Origin: an uncultured Verrucomicrobiales bacterium
GTDB lineage: Bacteria > Verrucomicrobiota > Verrucomicrobiia > Limisphaerales > JACDHS01
DNA: 24,689 nt
Direction of reading: 5' to 3'
Assembly (NCBI GenBank): GCA_937983475.1
Contig: CALJZV010000571.1
Coordinates: 1 to 24,689 of the forward strand
Each line of letters starts with the position of its first letter. Position 1 is the stretch's first letter. Positions 8,801 through 16,628 of the stretch are shown piece by piece. The notes beneath the pieces are model-generated. The model did not search any database and was not told where the DNA came from. It saw only the letters and a list, made by a program, of their open reading frames with translations. The position numbers were made by a program, and so were the translations under genes.

Positions 8801-9826
8801 ATGCGAGGTTCGTTTTTAACCTGTGTTGGCACCGGATTGCTTGCCGCTTACTTCTTGGCGGGAGGCGCAGGAACAGCGCGGGCGGACAAGATTGAGTTTT
8901 CCACGCCCGCCGAACGCTATAACCCGCAGATCCAGCAGGACAACAAACTCAAAGCCCCACCCAGAGACTCTTTTGGCAGCACTCCCTCGCCTGCGGATAG
9001 TTTCAACTTTACCCCGCAAACCCCGCGTCCCGCCCGTCCTTCTCAGGACAGCCTGGACGACAAATTTAATCGGAAAAAGGATTGGATCTTCGCCAAGCCG
9101 GAGGATTCCTCCGCCGACATCGAAAAGGCGCTGGGCCTCAAGCCAGAGAAAACCGAGCAGGCCAGGCCCAAGGGTTTTCTGGAACGATTCATGGATGAGC
9201 CCAGTGAGGCCGCCGATTCCAAACAACTTTCCCGCGACAAGGCTTTTTCCCGGGATATTGGCAATGACTTTTCCAATAGCGCTTCATTTTCCGCAAACCC
9301 GGCGGCAGCCGATCCCGCTCGACAGGCTCTTTGGAATCAATTGAACCCGCTTCAGGCTGAAAGCCGGAATAACTGGCTTAACCCCGAAAGGGACGCTTTG
9401 GCCGAATTGTGGAAAATTCCCGGCGTGCCCACCGGTCGGGGCAACGATCTGTTCTCCAACAAAGCGGACCTGGCCAACCGGCGAAGCGAGATCAACCAAC
9501 TCTTTGAGCCACGGGGTTCCGCTGATTTGCTTGATCCCTTGGCCGATGCCACGCGCCAGGTCGCCAACCCAGTGACTGCGGCGCCCAACGACATTTACAG
9601 CCGCTCCACCCAAACCAGCTTGGCTGACCAGTGGAAAGGCGGGGTATCGCCGCTGACCGGCGTGCGCTCCCAGGCGTTCGAGGATGTGAATGCGCGCGCG
9701 CTGGGCTCCAGCCTGTCCTCGCAGGGGCCGGAGGTCAACGAGCCGATTCGCATGAAGCCCCAGCCTGCGGTGCTGCCGTTTCCCGCCAGGCCCGGCGAGT
9801 TGTTCAAGCGCCCGGGCACGTTTTAA
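8801..9826 (+). CDS. Exported hypothetical protein, Pro/Ser/Asp-rich
   Basis: Predicted 341-residue protein I do not recognise. The ATG at 8801 is preferred over the in-frame GTG at 8795 because the promoter just upstream would start transcription at about the ATG. It begins with a clear signal peptide (MRGSFLTCVGTGLLAAYFLAG, cleavage probably after T-A-R-A at about residue 28). The mature part is hydrophilic and low in complexity, rich in Pro, Ser, Asp, Asn and Lys, and looks largely disordered, with scattered short motifs such as K-G-F-L-E-R-F-M and P-L-Q-A-E-S-R-N-N-W-L. There is no second membrane segment, lipobox or cysteine-based motif. The next gene starts 27 bases downstream on the same strand, so the two may be co-transcribed. 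A periplasmic structural or scaffold role is possible but unproven. Confidence 0.75.
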   Translation: MRGSFLTCVGTGLLAAYFLAGGAGTARADKIEFSTPAERYNPQIQQDNKLKAPPRDSFGSTPSPADSFNFTPQTPRPARPSQDSLDDKFNRKKDWIFAKPEDSSADIEKALGLKPEKTEQARPKGFLERFMDEPSEAADSKQLSRDKAFSRDIGNDFSNSASFSANPAAADPARQALWNQLNPLQAESRNNWLNPERDALAELWKIPGVPTGRGNDLFSNKADLANRRSEINQLFEPRGSADLLDPLADATRQVANPVTAAPNDIYSRSTQTSLADQWKGGVSPLTGVRSQAFEDVNARALGSSLSSQGPEVNEPIRMKPQPAVLPFPARPGELFKRPGTF

Positions 9827-9853
9827 TTACCCGCCAGTTGAAGTGCTTAAATC

Positions 9854-10588
9854 GTGAGCGCCCTGGATGTCTATTTTCAAGCCGTCGAAAGCCAGCTTCA
9901 TCGCATTCGCAACGAGCAGCGGGGCGCATTGGTCCAGGCCGCCGAATGGGTGTCCGAGGCGCTGCTGTCCGAGCGATTCATTTACGTGTTTGGCTCCGGC
10001 CATTCCCATGCGCTGGGCGAGGAGATGTTTTACCGCGCAGGCGGACTGGCCCGTGCGGTGGCCATTCTAGACGAAAAACTCATGGTCCATGAAAGCGCCT
10101 CCGAGAGCACGAGTTGGGAGCGCATAGAAGGATACGCCGTCAGCATTCTTTCTCGTTATCCTTTGGGGCAGGGCGATGTGCTGATCGTCGTATCCAATTC
10201 CGGGCGCAACCCCGTCCCCATCGAGATGGCCATCCTGGCCGCCGAGCGCGGCGCCCGCGTCCTCGCCATCACCAGCCTTGATTACAGCGGCTCCGTGACG
10301 TCGCGGCATTCCTCGGGCAAAAAGCTCACCGACGTGGCTCATTTGGTGATCAATAATTATAGCGTTGCCGGGGACGCCTGCGTGACGGTGGATGGCCTGG
10401 CCACCAAGGTTGGGCCCACCTCGACGGTTAGTTGCGCGTGCATTCTCAACGCGATTGTGGCGGAAGCCGTGGAACTGGCTGTGAAATCAGGTGGCAAGCC
10501 GGAGGTGTACGCCAGCGCCAACAGCGGCGCGGAGTCGCTCAACCGCAATCTCCTGGAAAAATATAAAGGCGTGATTCCGCACCTCTGA
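9854..10588 (+). CDS. SIS-domain phosphosugar isomerase-like protein (UPF0309-like)
   Basis: Predicted 244-residue cytosolic protein starting at a GTG; no clear ribosome binding site is seen. The single SIS fold has the phosphosugar-binding stretches V-F-G-S-G-H-S-H (residues 45-52) and S-N-S-G-R-N-P (114-120), the latter being the Ser-rich loop that holds the sugar phosphate in GmhA, GlmS and MurQ relatives. Further conserved parts are a V-A-G-D-A-C-V segment (171-177) and K-V-G-P-T-S (185-190). Length and pattern fit the UPF0309 family of uncharacterised sugar isomerases, often near carbohydrate catabolism genes. It ends 18 bases from a convergent gene with no obvious terminator. Substrate is unknown; an amino-sugar phosphate is a reasonable guess only. 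Confidence 0.88.
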   Translation: MSALDVYFQAVESQLHRIRNEQRGALVQAAEWVSEALLSERFIYVFGSGHSHALGEEMFYRAGGLARAVAILDEKLMVHESASESTSWERIEGYAVSILSRYPLGQGDVLIVVSNSGRNPVPIEMAILAAERGARVLAITSLDYSGSVTSRHSSGKKLTDVAHLVINNYSVAGDACVTVDGLATKVGPTSTVSCACILNAIVAEAVELAVKSGGKPEVYASANSGAESLNRNLLEKYKGVIPHL

Positions 10589-10606
10589 GGCGCGCAATCA
10601 TCCCGC

Positions 10607-12007
10607 TCACGGCGTCAGGATTGTCCGTTTCAGCACCTTGTACACTTCGGCGGAATCCAACTGCGATTTATTCAGCGCGGCGGTGTTTTCGGTGATAAGA
10701 ATCGGCCAGTCCGCCTGCTTTGCGGGCCGCCGTCCGTGCGAGCCTTTGACCAGCGAGGCGTCCAGCGGGATCACATCCATCAGCATCCGGAAACCGAGTT
10801 TCTTTTTCAGCAATCGCCACGCGATTTTTAATTTCACCCGGGAAATTGTCGGGTCCAGAAACAGCTCCACCGGGTCGTAGCCGGGCTTGCGGTGAATGTC
10901 CACCGTGCGCGCGAAGTCCGGAGCCACGGCATCTTCGTTCCAATAATAATAAGTAAACCACGCGTCCTCATTGGCCACGGCAACCAGATCACCCGCGCGG
11001 GTATGGTTTAAACCCAGTTCCATGAGTTGCGTCTCGGAAAAAACCGTTTCAACGCCGCGCACCTTGGAGACTAAATCGCGCACGGCACGCTCCAGCCGCC
11101 GGTCGTTGAGGTAGATGTGCGCCACCTGATGGTCGGCCACGGCAAACACGCGGCTTGCGCCGCAATCGAGCAGTTCGCGGCCCAGCTCCTCCTTCACCGT
11201 CAGCCAGCCCTCCTGCCGAAACAGCCGGTTCAAGTGTATGGGTGTATTGACCGCCGTGATGCCGTACTCGGACAGCAGCACCACCTGCACCGAGCGTTCC
11301 CGAAAGAAGGCGATCAGGTCGCCCACAATGGCGTCAATCTGCCGCACATCGGCTTCGATGGCCGGATCGTTCGGTCCGAGGCGTTGCAGGTTGTAATCCA
11401 AGTGCGGCAGGTAAACGAGGTTCAAGGTCGGCTGAAATTTCTCCTCGATCCACCGGGCCGAAGCCGCAATCCAGCGCGAGGCGGCGTCCGGCGCGCCCTG
11501 GGGCGTTTTCACCCCGGCTGCCGGCCCCCAGAACGTGGGAAAAGGAAACTCGCCCAGATCGCCCTTAATCTGCTCGCGGATGGAATACGGCCAGGAATAA
11601 ATGTCGAACACCTTGCGGCCATCGGCCGGGTACATCGGGCGCGGCGTGATGGAATAATTCGCGCTCGAATACATGTTGTACCACCAGAACAGCTTCGCGC
11701 AGGTGGCTTTGGAGTCCACCCGGCGCAGGTCCTCCCAGAGCTTGCGACCCTTGACCAAATGGTTGGATTGCTTCCAGAACTGGACCTCGTCCATCTCTCG
11801 GTTGTACCAGCCGTTGCCGACAATGCCGTGTTGGGCGGGCTTCAAACCGGTGAGGTAATTGGCCTGGGCGGTGCAGGTAACCGCCGGGAGCGCAGGCGTG
11901 ATGTGGGCCCAGGCGCTGTTTTTCAGAAAGTCCGCGATGCAGGGCGTGCGAGGTCCGATCAAGGAGTCGGTCAGCCCCACAACATTGATCACGGCAGTTC
12001 GTTTCAT
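10607..12007 (-). CDS. Alkaline phosphatase superfamily (nucleotide pyrophosphatase/phosphodiesterase-like) protein with altered metal site
   Basis: Predicted 466-residue protein. The ATG at 12007 (MKRTAVINVVGL) begins the family's first beta strand, so the upstream extension to 12046 is not used. The P-A-L-P-A-V-T-C-T-A-Q stretch places the nucleophile at Thr44, followed by Y-L-T-G and H-G-I-V-G-N-G-W-Y as in NPP-type phosphodiesterases. Several metal ligands are changed by my alignment: the first-strand Asp is Val10, the D-x-x-x-H pair is Asp204/Gln208, the usual Asp-His pair is Glu247-Tyr248, while the last His (K-G-S-H-G, His424) remains. No signal peptide is seen. From memory, the family resembles the phosphodiesterase member of ebo gene clusters found in bacteria and some algal plastids, but no other ebo gene is in the window. 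It is the last of four minus-strand genes, 111 bases after pyrD. Activity is uncertain. Confidence 0.85.
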   Translation of the reverse strand: MKRTAVINVVGLTDSLIGPRTPCIADFLKNSAWAHITPALPAVTCTAQANYLTGLKPAQHGIVGNGWYNREMDEVQFWKQSNHLVKGRKLWEDLRRVDSKATCAKLFWWYNMYSSANYSITPRPMYPADGRKVFDIYSWPYSIREQIKGDLGEFPFPTFWGPAAGVKTPQGAPDAASRWIAASARWIEEKFQPTLNLVYLPHLDYNLQRLGPNDPAIEADVRQIDAIVGDLIAFFRERSVQVVLLSEYGITAVNTPIHLNRLFRQEGWLTVKEELGRELLDCGASRVFAVADHQVAHIYLNDRRLERAVRDLVSKVRGVETVFSETQLMELGLNHTRAGDLVAVANEDAWFTYYYWNEDAVAPDFARTVDIHRKPGYDPVELFLDPTISRVKLKIAWRLLKKKLGFRMLMDVIPLDASLVKGSHGRRPAKQADWPILITENTAALNKSQLDSAEVYKVLKRTILTP

Positions 12008-12118
12008 TGGAAAAATGCTTGATACGCCAAAGCGCTGCGAAGGCAACGATAAATACGGTCTTTGAGCCGGACTGGCAAAGCAGGTGTTCCTTCTGCCTTC
12101 GGTAAAATAAAACCGGCC

Positions 12119-13228
12119 TCAGGCGGCGCAGCCCACCATTTCCTGAAACTGCGCGCCGGTCTTCTCAAGGTGCTGTTGAATTCCCGTGACGACGCTTCGT
12201 GCGATGCCGGGCCCCTGGTAAACCAGCCCGGTGTACACCTGCACCAACGAAGCGCCGGACATGATTTTTGCCAGCGCGTCCTCGGCGTCGAACACGCCGC
12301 CTACGCCGATGATCGGCAACCTTCCCTGGGTCTGGCGATACAGGTGCCGGATGGCCTGGTTGCTGAGGTAACGCAATGGACGCCCGCTCAAGCCGCCGGA
12401 TTCAGAATAAATTTCCTGAAGTTTGCGGTTGCCGGTCTCGGGCCGGGTGATGGTGGTGTTGGCCGCCACAATGCCGCTGATCTGCCGCGGGCCAACCAGT
12501 TCCAGAATTTCATCCAGCGCGGAAAACGAAAGGTCCGGGGCAACCTTCACCAGAATGGGTTTCGGAGCCTGATGAGTTTTAAGTTTTGAATGTTGCGTTT
12601 CCTGCAAGGCGGCCAGGATTTCATCGAGCGCGGACTTGTCCTGAAGCTGCCGCAGGTTGGGCGTGTTGGGCGAACTGACGTTGACAACAAAGAAATCCGC
12701 GTAGTCCCTCAACGCCCTGAAGGACTGTGCGTAGTCTTCAGCGGCATTGTCCAGCGGCGTGATTTTCGATTTGCCGAGATTGATGCCCACCGGATGGCTC
12801 GGCCAGCGTCCGCGCTGCTTCCAGCCGGCCAGTGTTTCAACCAGCGCTTCGGCTCCCGGATTGTTGAATCCCATGCGGTTGATGAGCGCCTCGTCCTCGA
12901 TGGCGCGAAACATCCGTGGCTTTGGATTACCAGGCTGAGGGTGCCAGGTAACGCCCCCCAGTTCGCAGAAGCCAAAGCCAAACTTCTCCCAGACCGGGAC
13001 GGCGGCAGCCCGCTTGTCCATGCCGGCGGCAAGCCCGATGGGATTGGGAAATTTCAGGCCGAAGAGTTCAACCGGCAGTTCCGGCGCACCATAAAGTTTT
13101 TCGAGCGCTTTGCAGAGGTGTTCGGAACGGCTGATGCGGCCAAGCGCGCCCAGGGTGGCATCGTGAATGCGCTCGGAGTCAAATGAGAAGAGCACCGGTC
13201 GGATGACATAGCGATAACAACAGTTCAT
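12119..13228 (-). CDS. pyrD: Dihydroorotate dehydrogenase (quinone), class 2
   Basis: Oxidises dihydroorotate to orotate in pyrimidine synthesis, passing electrons from FMN to membrane quinone. The 369-residue form starting at ATG 13228 matches the usual class 2 length; the frame extends to 13267 but adds nothing typical. The N-terminal S-E-R-I-H-D helix region (residues 18-23) is the class 2 quinone/membrane-binding extension. FMN and catalytic motifs are G-L-A-A-G-M-D-K (65-72), N-R-M-G-F-N-N (118-124), G-I-N-L-G-K-S-K, N-V-S-S-P-N-T with probable catalytic Ser186, K-V-A-P-D-L, A-N-T-T, S-G-G-L-S-G and I-I-G-V-G-G-V. A short AT-rich insertion-like stretch encodes residues about 213-220. It lies 72 bases downstream of the squalene-hopene cyclase gene on the same strand; no other pyrimidine genes are near. 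Confidence 0.97.
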   Translation of the reverse strand: MNCCYRYVIRPVLFSFDSERIHDATLGALGRISRSEHLCKALEKLYGAPELPVELFGLKFPNPIGLAAGMDKRAAAVPVWEKFGFGFCELGGVTWHPQPGNPKPRMFRAIEDEALINRMGFNNPGAEALVETLAGWKQRGRWPSHPVGINLGKSKITPLDNAAEDYAQSFRALRDYADFFVVNVSSPNTPNLRQLQDKSALDEILAALQETQHSKLKTHQAPKPILVKVAPDLSFSALDEILELVGPRQISGIVAANTTITRPETGNRKLQEIYSESGGLSGRPLRYLSNQAIRHLYRQTQGRLPIIGVGGVFDAEDALAKIMSGASLVQVYTGLVYQGPGIARSVVTGIQQHLEKTGAQFQEMVGCAA

Positions 13229-13300
13229 TTGACGGGTGGCTGAATAAAAGAGGCTCTCGGCGGGCATCGCCGGGGCGTGATGGGCGTTTGCAGGGCGGTT

Positions 13301-15313
13301 TTATTTTTTCGAAAGGCCGCCCGGGACGTGGCCGTTGTCGGCGACTTTTTTGGTCAGCAAGTTCTTATAGGACGCCAGCGCCAGCAACGGCCACGCGTTG
13401 CGATACATGTCGTACTTCAAGTAGAACACTTTTGGAAAACCGGTGCCGGTGGTTTCCAGTTCGGTCCACGAGCCGTCGGGATTTTGCGTCCGGATGAGAT
13501 ACTCGATCCCTCGCTGGAGGTGCGGATTGTTGGGGTCGTCGAAGGCACACAGGCCCATGACCGCCCAGGCGGTCTGCGACGCGGTGCTGGGTCCCTGGCC
13601 CTTGAACACGGGATCATCGTAGGTGTTGCAGCGCTCGCCCCAGCCGCCGTCCTCGTGCTGGACGCTCTCAAGCCAGCGGCGGCCCTTTTGCAGCCATTCC
13701 TCAGTCATGTCGTAATTGAGGGCGCGCATGCCGCGAAGCACCTGCCAGGTTCCGTAAATGTAATTGACGCCCCAGCGGCCATACCACGATCCGTCAGGTT
13801 CCTGATGGTCCCGGACAAATTGAAGGGCCTTTTGCACTTGGGGATGTGAAAGGCTGAAGCCCTCGTATCCGAGCAGCTCAAGAATGCGCGCGGTGATGTC
13901 GGCGCATTCGGGATCGAGCATGGCGTTGTGGTCGGCAAAAGGCACTTTTTCGAGAATGCTCTTGGTGCAGTCCTTGTCGAAGGCCGCCCAGCCGCCGTCC
14001 TTGCACTGAAAGGTCATCATCCATCGCAGGCCGCGCTGGAAGCATTCGTCACGGCGCTTGGGATCATCGGTGGGAATTTTCCGCAGCGCCAGCAGCACCA
14101 TGGCGGTGTCGTCCACATCGGGATTCCATTTGTTGTTGTACTCGAACACCCAGCCGCTGGGCTCGACGTTGGCCGGGTTCTTGTATTTCCAGTCGCCCCG
14201 AAACCGGATTTCACGGTCCATGATCCACTCACAGGCTTTCGTAAGAGCGGGATGATCCGCCGGGACGCCCGATTCGCGCAGGCAGATGGCCACAATGGCC
14301 GAGTCCCACACCGGCGAAAAGCACGGTTCGATCCGGACGGAATCCTCGGTTTCGTGCTCCAGCCGTTTCAATTCCCGCGCGGCGCGAACCACCTGGGGAT
14401 GATCCTCGGGATATCCCAGCGCCTTCAGGGCGATGAGAGAGTTGAGCATCGCCGGGAAAATGGCCGCCAGCCCGTCGCTGCCCTCGAATCGCTCCAGCAT
14501 CCATGCCTCGGCCTTTTTTAGCGCGAATTTGCGGAAGGGATGAATATTGTGGCTGGCAAACCACTCGGCCAGCTTGTGCAACATGTCCAGGGCGAGGAAG
14601 AAATTGCGCCAGGTGAACCACTCCGGGTCCGGAGGCAACGCCAAGTCGCGCTCATGAAACCCCTCGGGAAAAAGCTCGCTCAGAGTGACATGCACTTTGC
14701 GGGTCGGCTTGTAATGGTTGATGATGGCCAGCGGCACAATCATGCCGCGGCTCCAGTTGCTCATCTCCCAGAAGTTCACGTGAAACCATTTGCCGATGAG
14801 CAGGATTTCCGAGGGAATCGTCGGCACATGTTTCCAGGGATACAGGCCGATGAGCGCCAGGTAGAGCTTGGAGAAGGTGTTCATGCGCGGTATCCCTCCC
14901 AGCCGCAACGCCACTTCCCGAGCCTTGAGCATGCGTGGGTCGGTAACGGGCACTCCCGCAAGCTTCAATGCCAGATAGGATTTGATGGTGGCATTCACTT
15001 CCGCCGGGCCGCCGTAGTAAATATTCCAGCCGCCGTCGGGCAACTGCATGGACAGGATGTGATTGACCGCCTTGCGCTGCCATTCCTGGTCCACCTTGCC
15101 GTCCCAGTGATGGTAGGCGACCATGTCCGAAACCAGCGTCGCGTCCACCATCAACTCGCCGACCCAGTAACCCTCGGGATTTTGGACGCTGAGCAGATAG
15201 TTTTGCGACCTGCGAATGGCCGTTTCCAAGTCGTCAAAGGGGTGAAGCACCGCCGCCGATGAGGGCTGCCTCTTGTCCTCCACCTTGTCCCGGTTTGTAA
15301 ATTGCACTGCCAC
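13301..15313 (-). CDS. shc: Squalene-hopene cyclase
   Basis: Class II triterpene cyclase that protonates squalene and folds it into hopene/diplopterol, the first hopanoid step; it acts as a monotopic membrane protein. The 670-residue product starts at GTG 15313, with another GTG two codons later; neither has a clear ribosome binding site. The acid motif D-V-D-D-T-A is at residues 399-404. Repeated QW-type motifs are visible: P-D-G-G-W-N (92-97), C-K-D-G-G-W, P-D-G-S-W-Y-G-R-W-G, E-D-G-G-W and P-D-G-S-W. The family's C-terminal signature F-P-x-V-F-Y-L-x-Y-x-x-Y-R is present as FPKVFYLKYDMYR. The ComB-like gene ends 55 bases upstream on the same strand. No squalene-forming (hpnCDE) or hopanoid-tailoring genes are within the window, so they must be elsewhere if the pathway is complete. 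Confidence 0.97.
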   Translation of the reverse strand: MAVQFTNRDKVEDKRQPSSAAVLHPFDDLETAIRRSQNYLLSVQNPEGYWVGELMVDATLVSDMVAYHHWDGKVDQEWQRKAVNHILSMQLPDGGWNIYYGGPAEVNATIKSYLALKLAGVPVTDPRMLKAREVALRLGGIPRMNTFSKLYLALIGLYPWKHVPTIPSEILLIGKWFHVNFWEMSNWSRGMIVPLAIINHYKPTRKVHVTLSELFPEGFHERDLALPPDPEWFTWRNFFLALDMLHKLAEWFASHNIHPFRKFALKKAEAWMLERFEGSDGLAAIFPAMLNSLIALKALGYPEDHPQVVRAARELKRLEHETEDSVRIEPCFSPVWDSAIVAICLRESGVPADHPALTKACEWIMDREIRFRGDWKYKNPANVEPSGWVFEYNNKWNPDVDDTAMVLLALRKIPTDDPKRRDECFQRGLRWMMTFQCKDGGWAAFDKDCTKSILEKVPFADHNAMLDPECADITARILELLGYEGFSLSHPQVQKALQFVRDHQEPDGSWYGRWGVNYIYGTWQVLRGMRALNYDMTEEWLQKGRRWLESVQHEDGGWGERCNTYDDPVFKGQGPSTASQTAWAVMGLCAFDDPNNPHLQRGIEYLIRTQNPDGSWTELETTGTGFPKVFYLKYDMYRNAWPLLALASYKNLLTKKVADNGHVPGGLSKK

Positions 15314-15368
15314 AAAGCGTAGTTTGCGAATCGCGCCTGTTCTGTAAAGACCTTTAATTTACTGGAGG

Positions 15369-16130
15369 TCAGGGAACATCCACTCGCTCCACTTTGCCAC
15401 ATTTCATTGCCGCGGCGAACTTGAAAATATCCCGGCGCAAACAATGTGGCACGTCCTCCCGCAAATCGGGAATTGAGAACAAACGCCTTGCGTTGCGGGA
15501 TTGCAGGATGGCTTCAGGATCTCCGTTGGCGGCGTGATAAATGGTTCGAGCAATACAAGCTGAATCCGCGACCTGGCTTGGGGAAAATTCGTGCCATATC
15601 CAATCGACAAGCGCGCCAGCGACAAGCGTGTCCTCGTAGGCAGCTTCCTCATAAGTGCCCGAGCAGACCAAAATTATTTTTTCCACGGGCTCAAGGAACA
15701 GAGCCCGAGCCGTGGTCGAAAGGTTGGCAAACGATGCCACCCAGACCCGCTTGGCCCCGGCGCAGGCCCGCAACGCCCGGGTCCCATTGGTTGTGGTCAT
15801 GGCAAGGACACGCCCGCTCACTTTTTCAATGGTGAATTCGCGCGGTGAATTGCCAAGGTCAAATTCAATGCCACCGGTTTGGTCGGCTCCAATGCGCAGC
15901 CCATGCCGCTCCCCGGCAAGCAAAAGATCCGGTTGCTGCGCTTTGATCGCCAATGCCTCACCGATCTCGCTCACCGGCAGGATGGCGCGGGCACCATGGG
16001 CCAGCGCAACAACCATTGAGGATGTGGCCCGCAAAATATCAAACACCACGCAGGCCGTTTGGCTTAAATCGCGTTGGCTGAGCGCCTCAAATTCCGCTGC
16101 CGAAAACAGGACTTCCAGATGCTTTGGCAT
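15369..16130 (-). CDS. comB: 2-phosphosulfolactate phosphatase family protein (ComB-like)
   Basis: Predicted 253-residue cytosolic protein. ComB in methanogens removes phosphate from 2-phospho-3-sulfolactate in coenzyme M synthesis; bacterial homologues are common but mostly untested. Family motifs are intact: V-V-F-D-I-L-R-A-T-S (residues 28-37), L-A-G-E-R (71-75), F-D-L-G-N-S-P (90-96), T-T-N-G-T (113-117), C-S-G (156-158) and E-D-T-L-V-A-G (166-172). I chose ATG 16130 because M-P-K-H-L-E-V starts the conserved first strand; the frame continues to 16166 through other Met codons, so the start is not certain. It is the first gene of a minus-strand run of four. The upstream region is AT-rich and shared with the divergent tRNA gene. 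No other coenzyme M or sulfolactate genes are seen, so the substrate is open. Confidence 0.9.
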   Translation of the reverse strand: MPKHLEVLFSAAEFEALSQRDLSQTACVVFDILRATSSMVVALAHGARAILPVSEIGEALAIKAQQPDLLLAGERHGLRIGADQTGGIEFDLGNSPREFTIEKVSGRVLAMTTTNGTRALRACAGAKRVWVASFANLSTTARALFLEPVEKIILVCSGTYEEAAYEDTLVAGALVDWIWHEFSPSQVADSACIARTIYHAANGDPEAILQSRNARRLFSIPDLREDVPHCLRRDIFKFAAAMKCGKVERVDVP

Positions 16131-16250
16131 AAAGCACATCATGAACGAGACATCCGATATTCCCAATACTGAATTATTAGCGTTTTTTAACTTGGAATGG
16201 CATGTTTACCGCGCCGGAGCATTAAGAGCTAAAAGAATTCAAAACAACAC

Positions 16251-16278
16251 TTGCCAGTTAGGCGGACGCCGATATATT
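16251..16278 (+). promoter_or_regulatory. Promoter of the initiator tRNA gene
   Basis: TTGCCA (16251-16256) and TATATT (16273-16278) are 16 bases apart and end 14 bases before the tRNA. The bases after the -10 box (GCTGCTCCC) are GC-rich, as in stable-RNA promoters under stringent control; that regulation is inferred. Confidence 0.6.
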
Positions 16279-16292
16279 GCTGCTCCCTTGAT

Positions 16293-16369
<77 letters not shown>

Positions 16370-16375
16370 ATTTAT

Positions 16376-16411
16376 CGGCCCTGAGACTCACGTTTCAGGG
16401 CCGTTTTTATT
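16376..16411 (+). terminator. Rho-independent terminator after tRNA-fMet
   Basis: A 9-bp perfect stem, CGGCCCTGA (16376-16384) with TCAGGGCCG (16395-16403), and a 10-base loop are followed directly by TTTTTATT. It starts 6 bases after the tRNA CCA. Confidence 0.92.
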
Positions 16412-16620
16412 GGTGATTTAATTCGTGCCTTCTTGTTCTCCGGCATGTCGCAAAGCGGCAAGGCCAACTGTTGATGCCTGCTTACTTTTTTTAAGCACTA
16501 TTGGGTTCACCAATGACGTCAGTATGCCCATTCAGGTTTTCGGAGGAACATCGTTTCGGCTGCCAGTTTGAGATCGGCTCAAATCGGCTTTGCCCGGATA
16601 CAATCCGAGCGTCTATCTTC

Positions 16621-16626
16621 GAGGGG
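16621..16626 (+). promoter_or_regulatory. Ribosome binding site of the MFS gene
   Basis: GAGGGG lies 2 bases before the ATG at 16629 and 11 bases before the ATG at 16638. Neither spacing is ideal; the second start would also give a complete protein. Confidence 0.4.
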
Positions 16627-16628
16627 TC

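Noticed and set aside
11117..12022. A 301-codon plus-strand frame inside the alkaline-phosphatase-like gene
   Set aside because: It is antisense to a conserved protein and has no recognisable domain.
12590..15262. Several plus-strand frames (198, 190, 197 and 240 codons) opposite pyrD and shc
   Set aside because: All lie wholly within two unmistakable enzymes and are low-complexity mirror translations.
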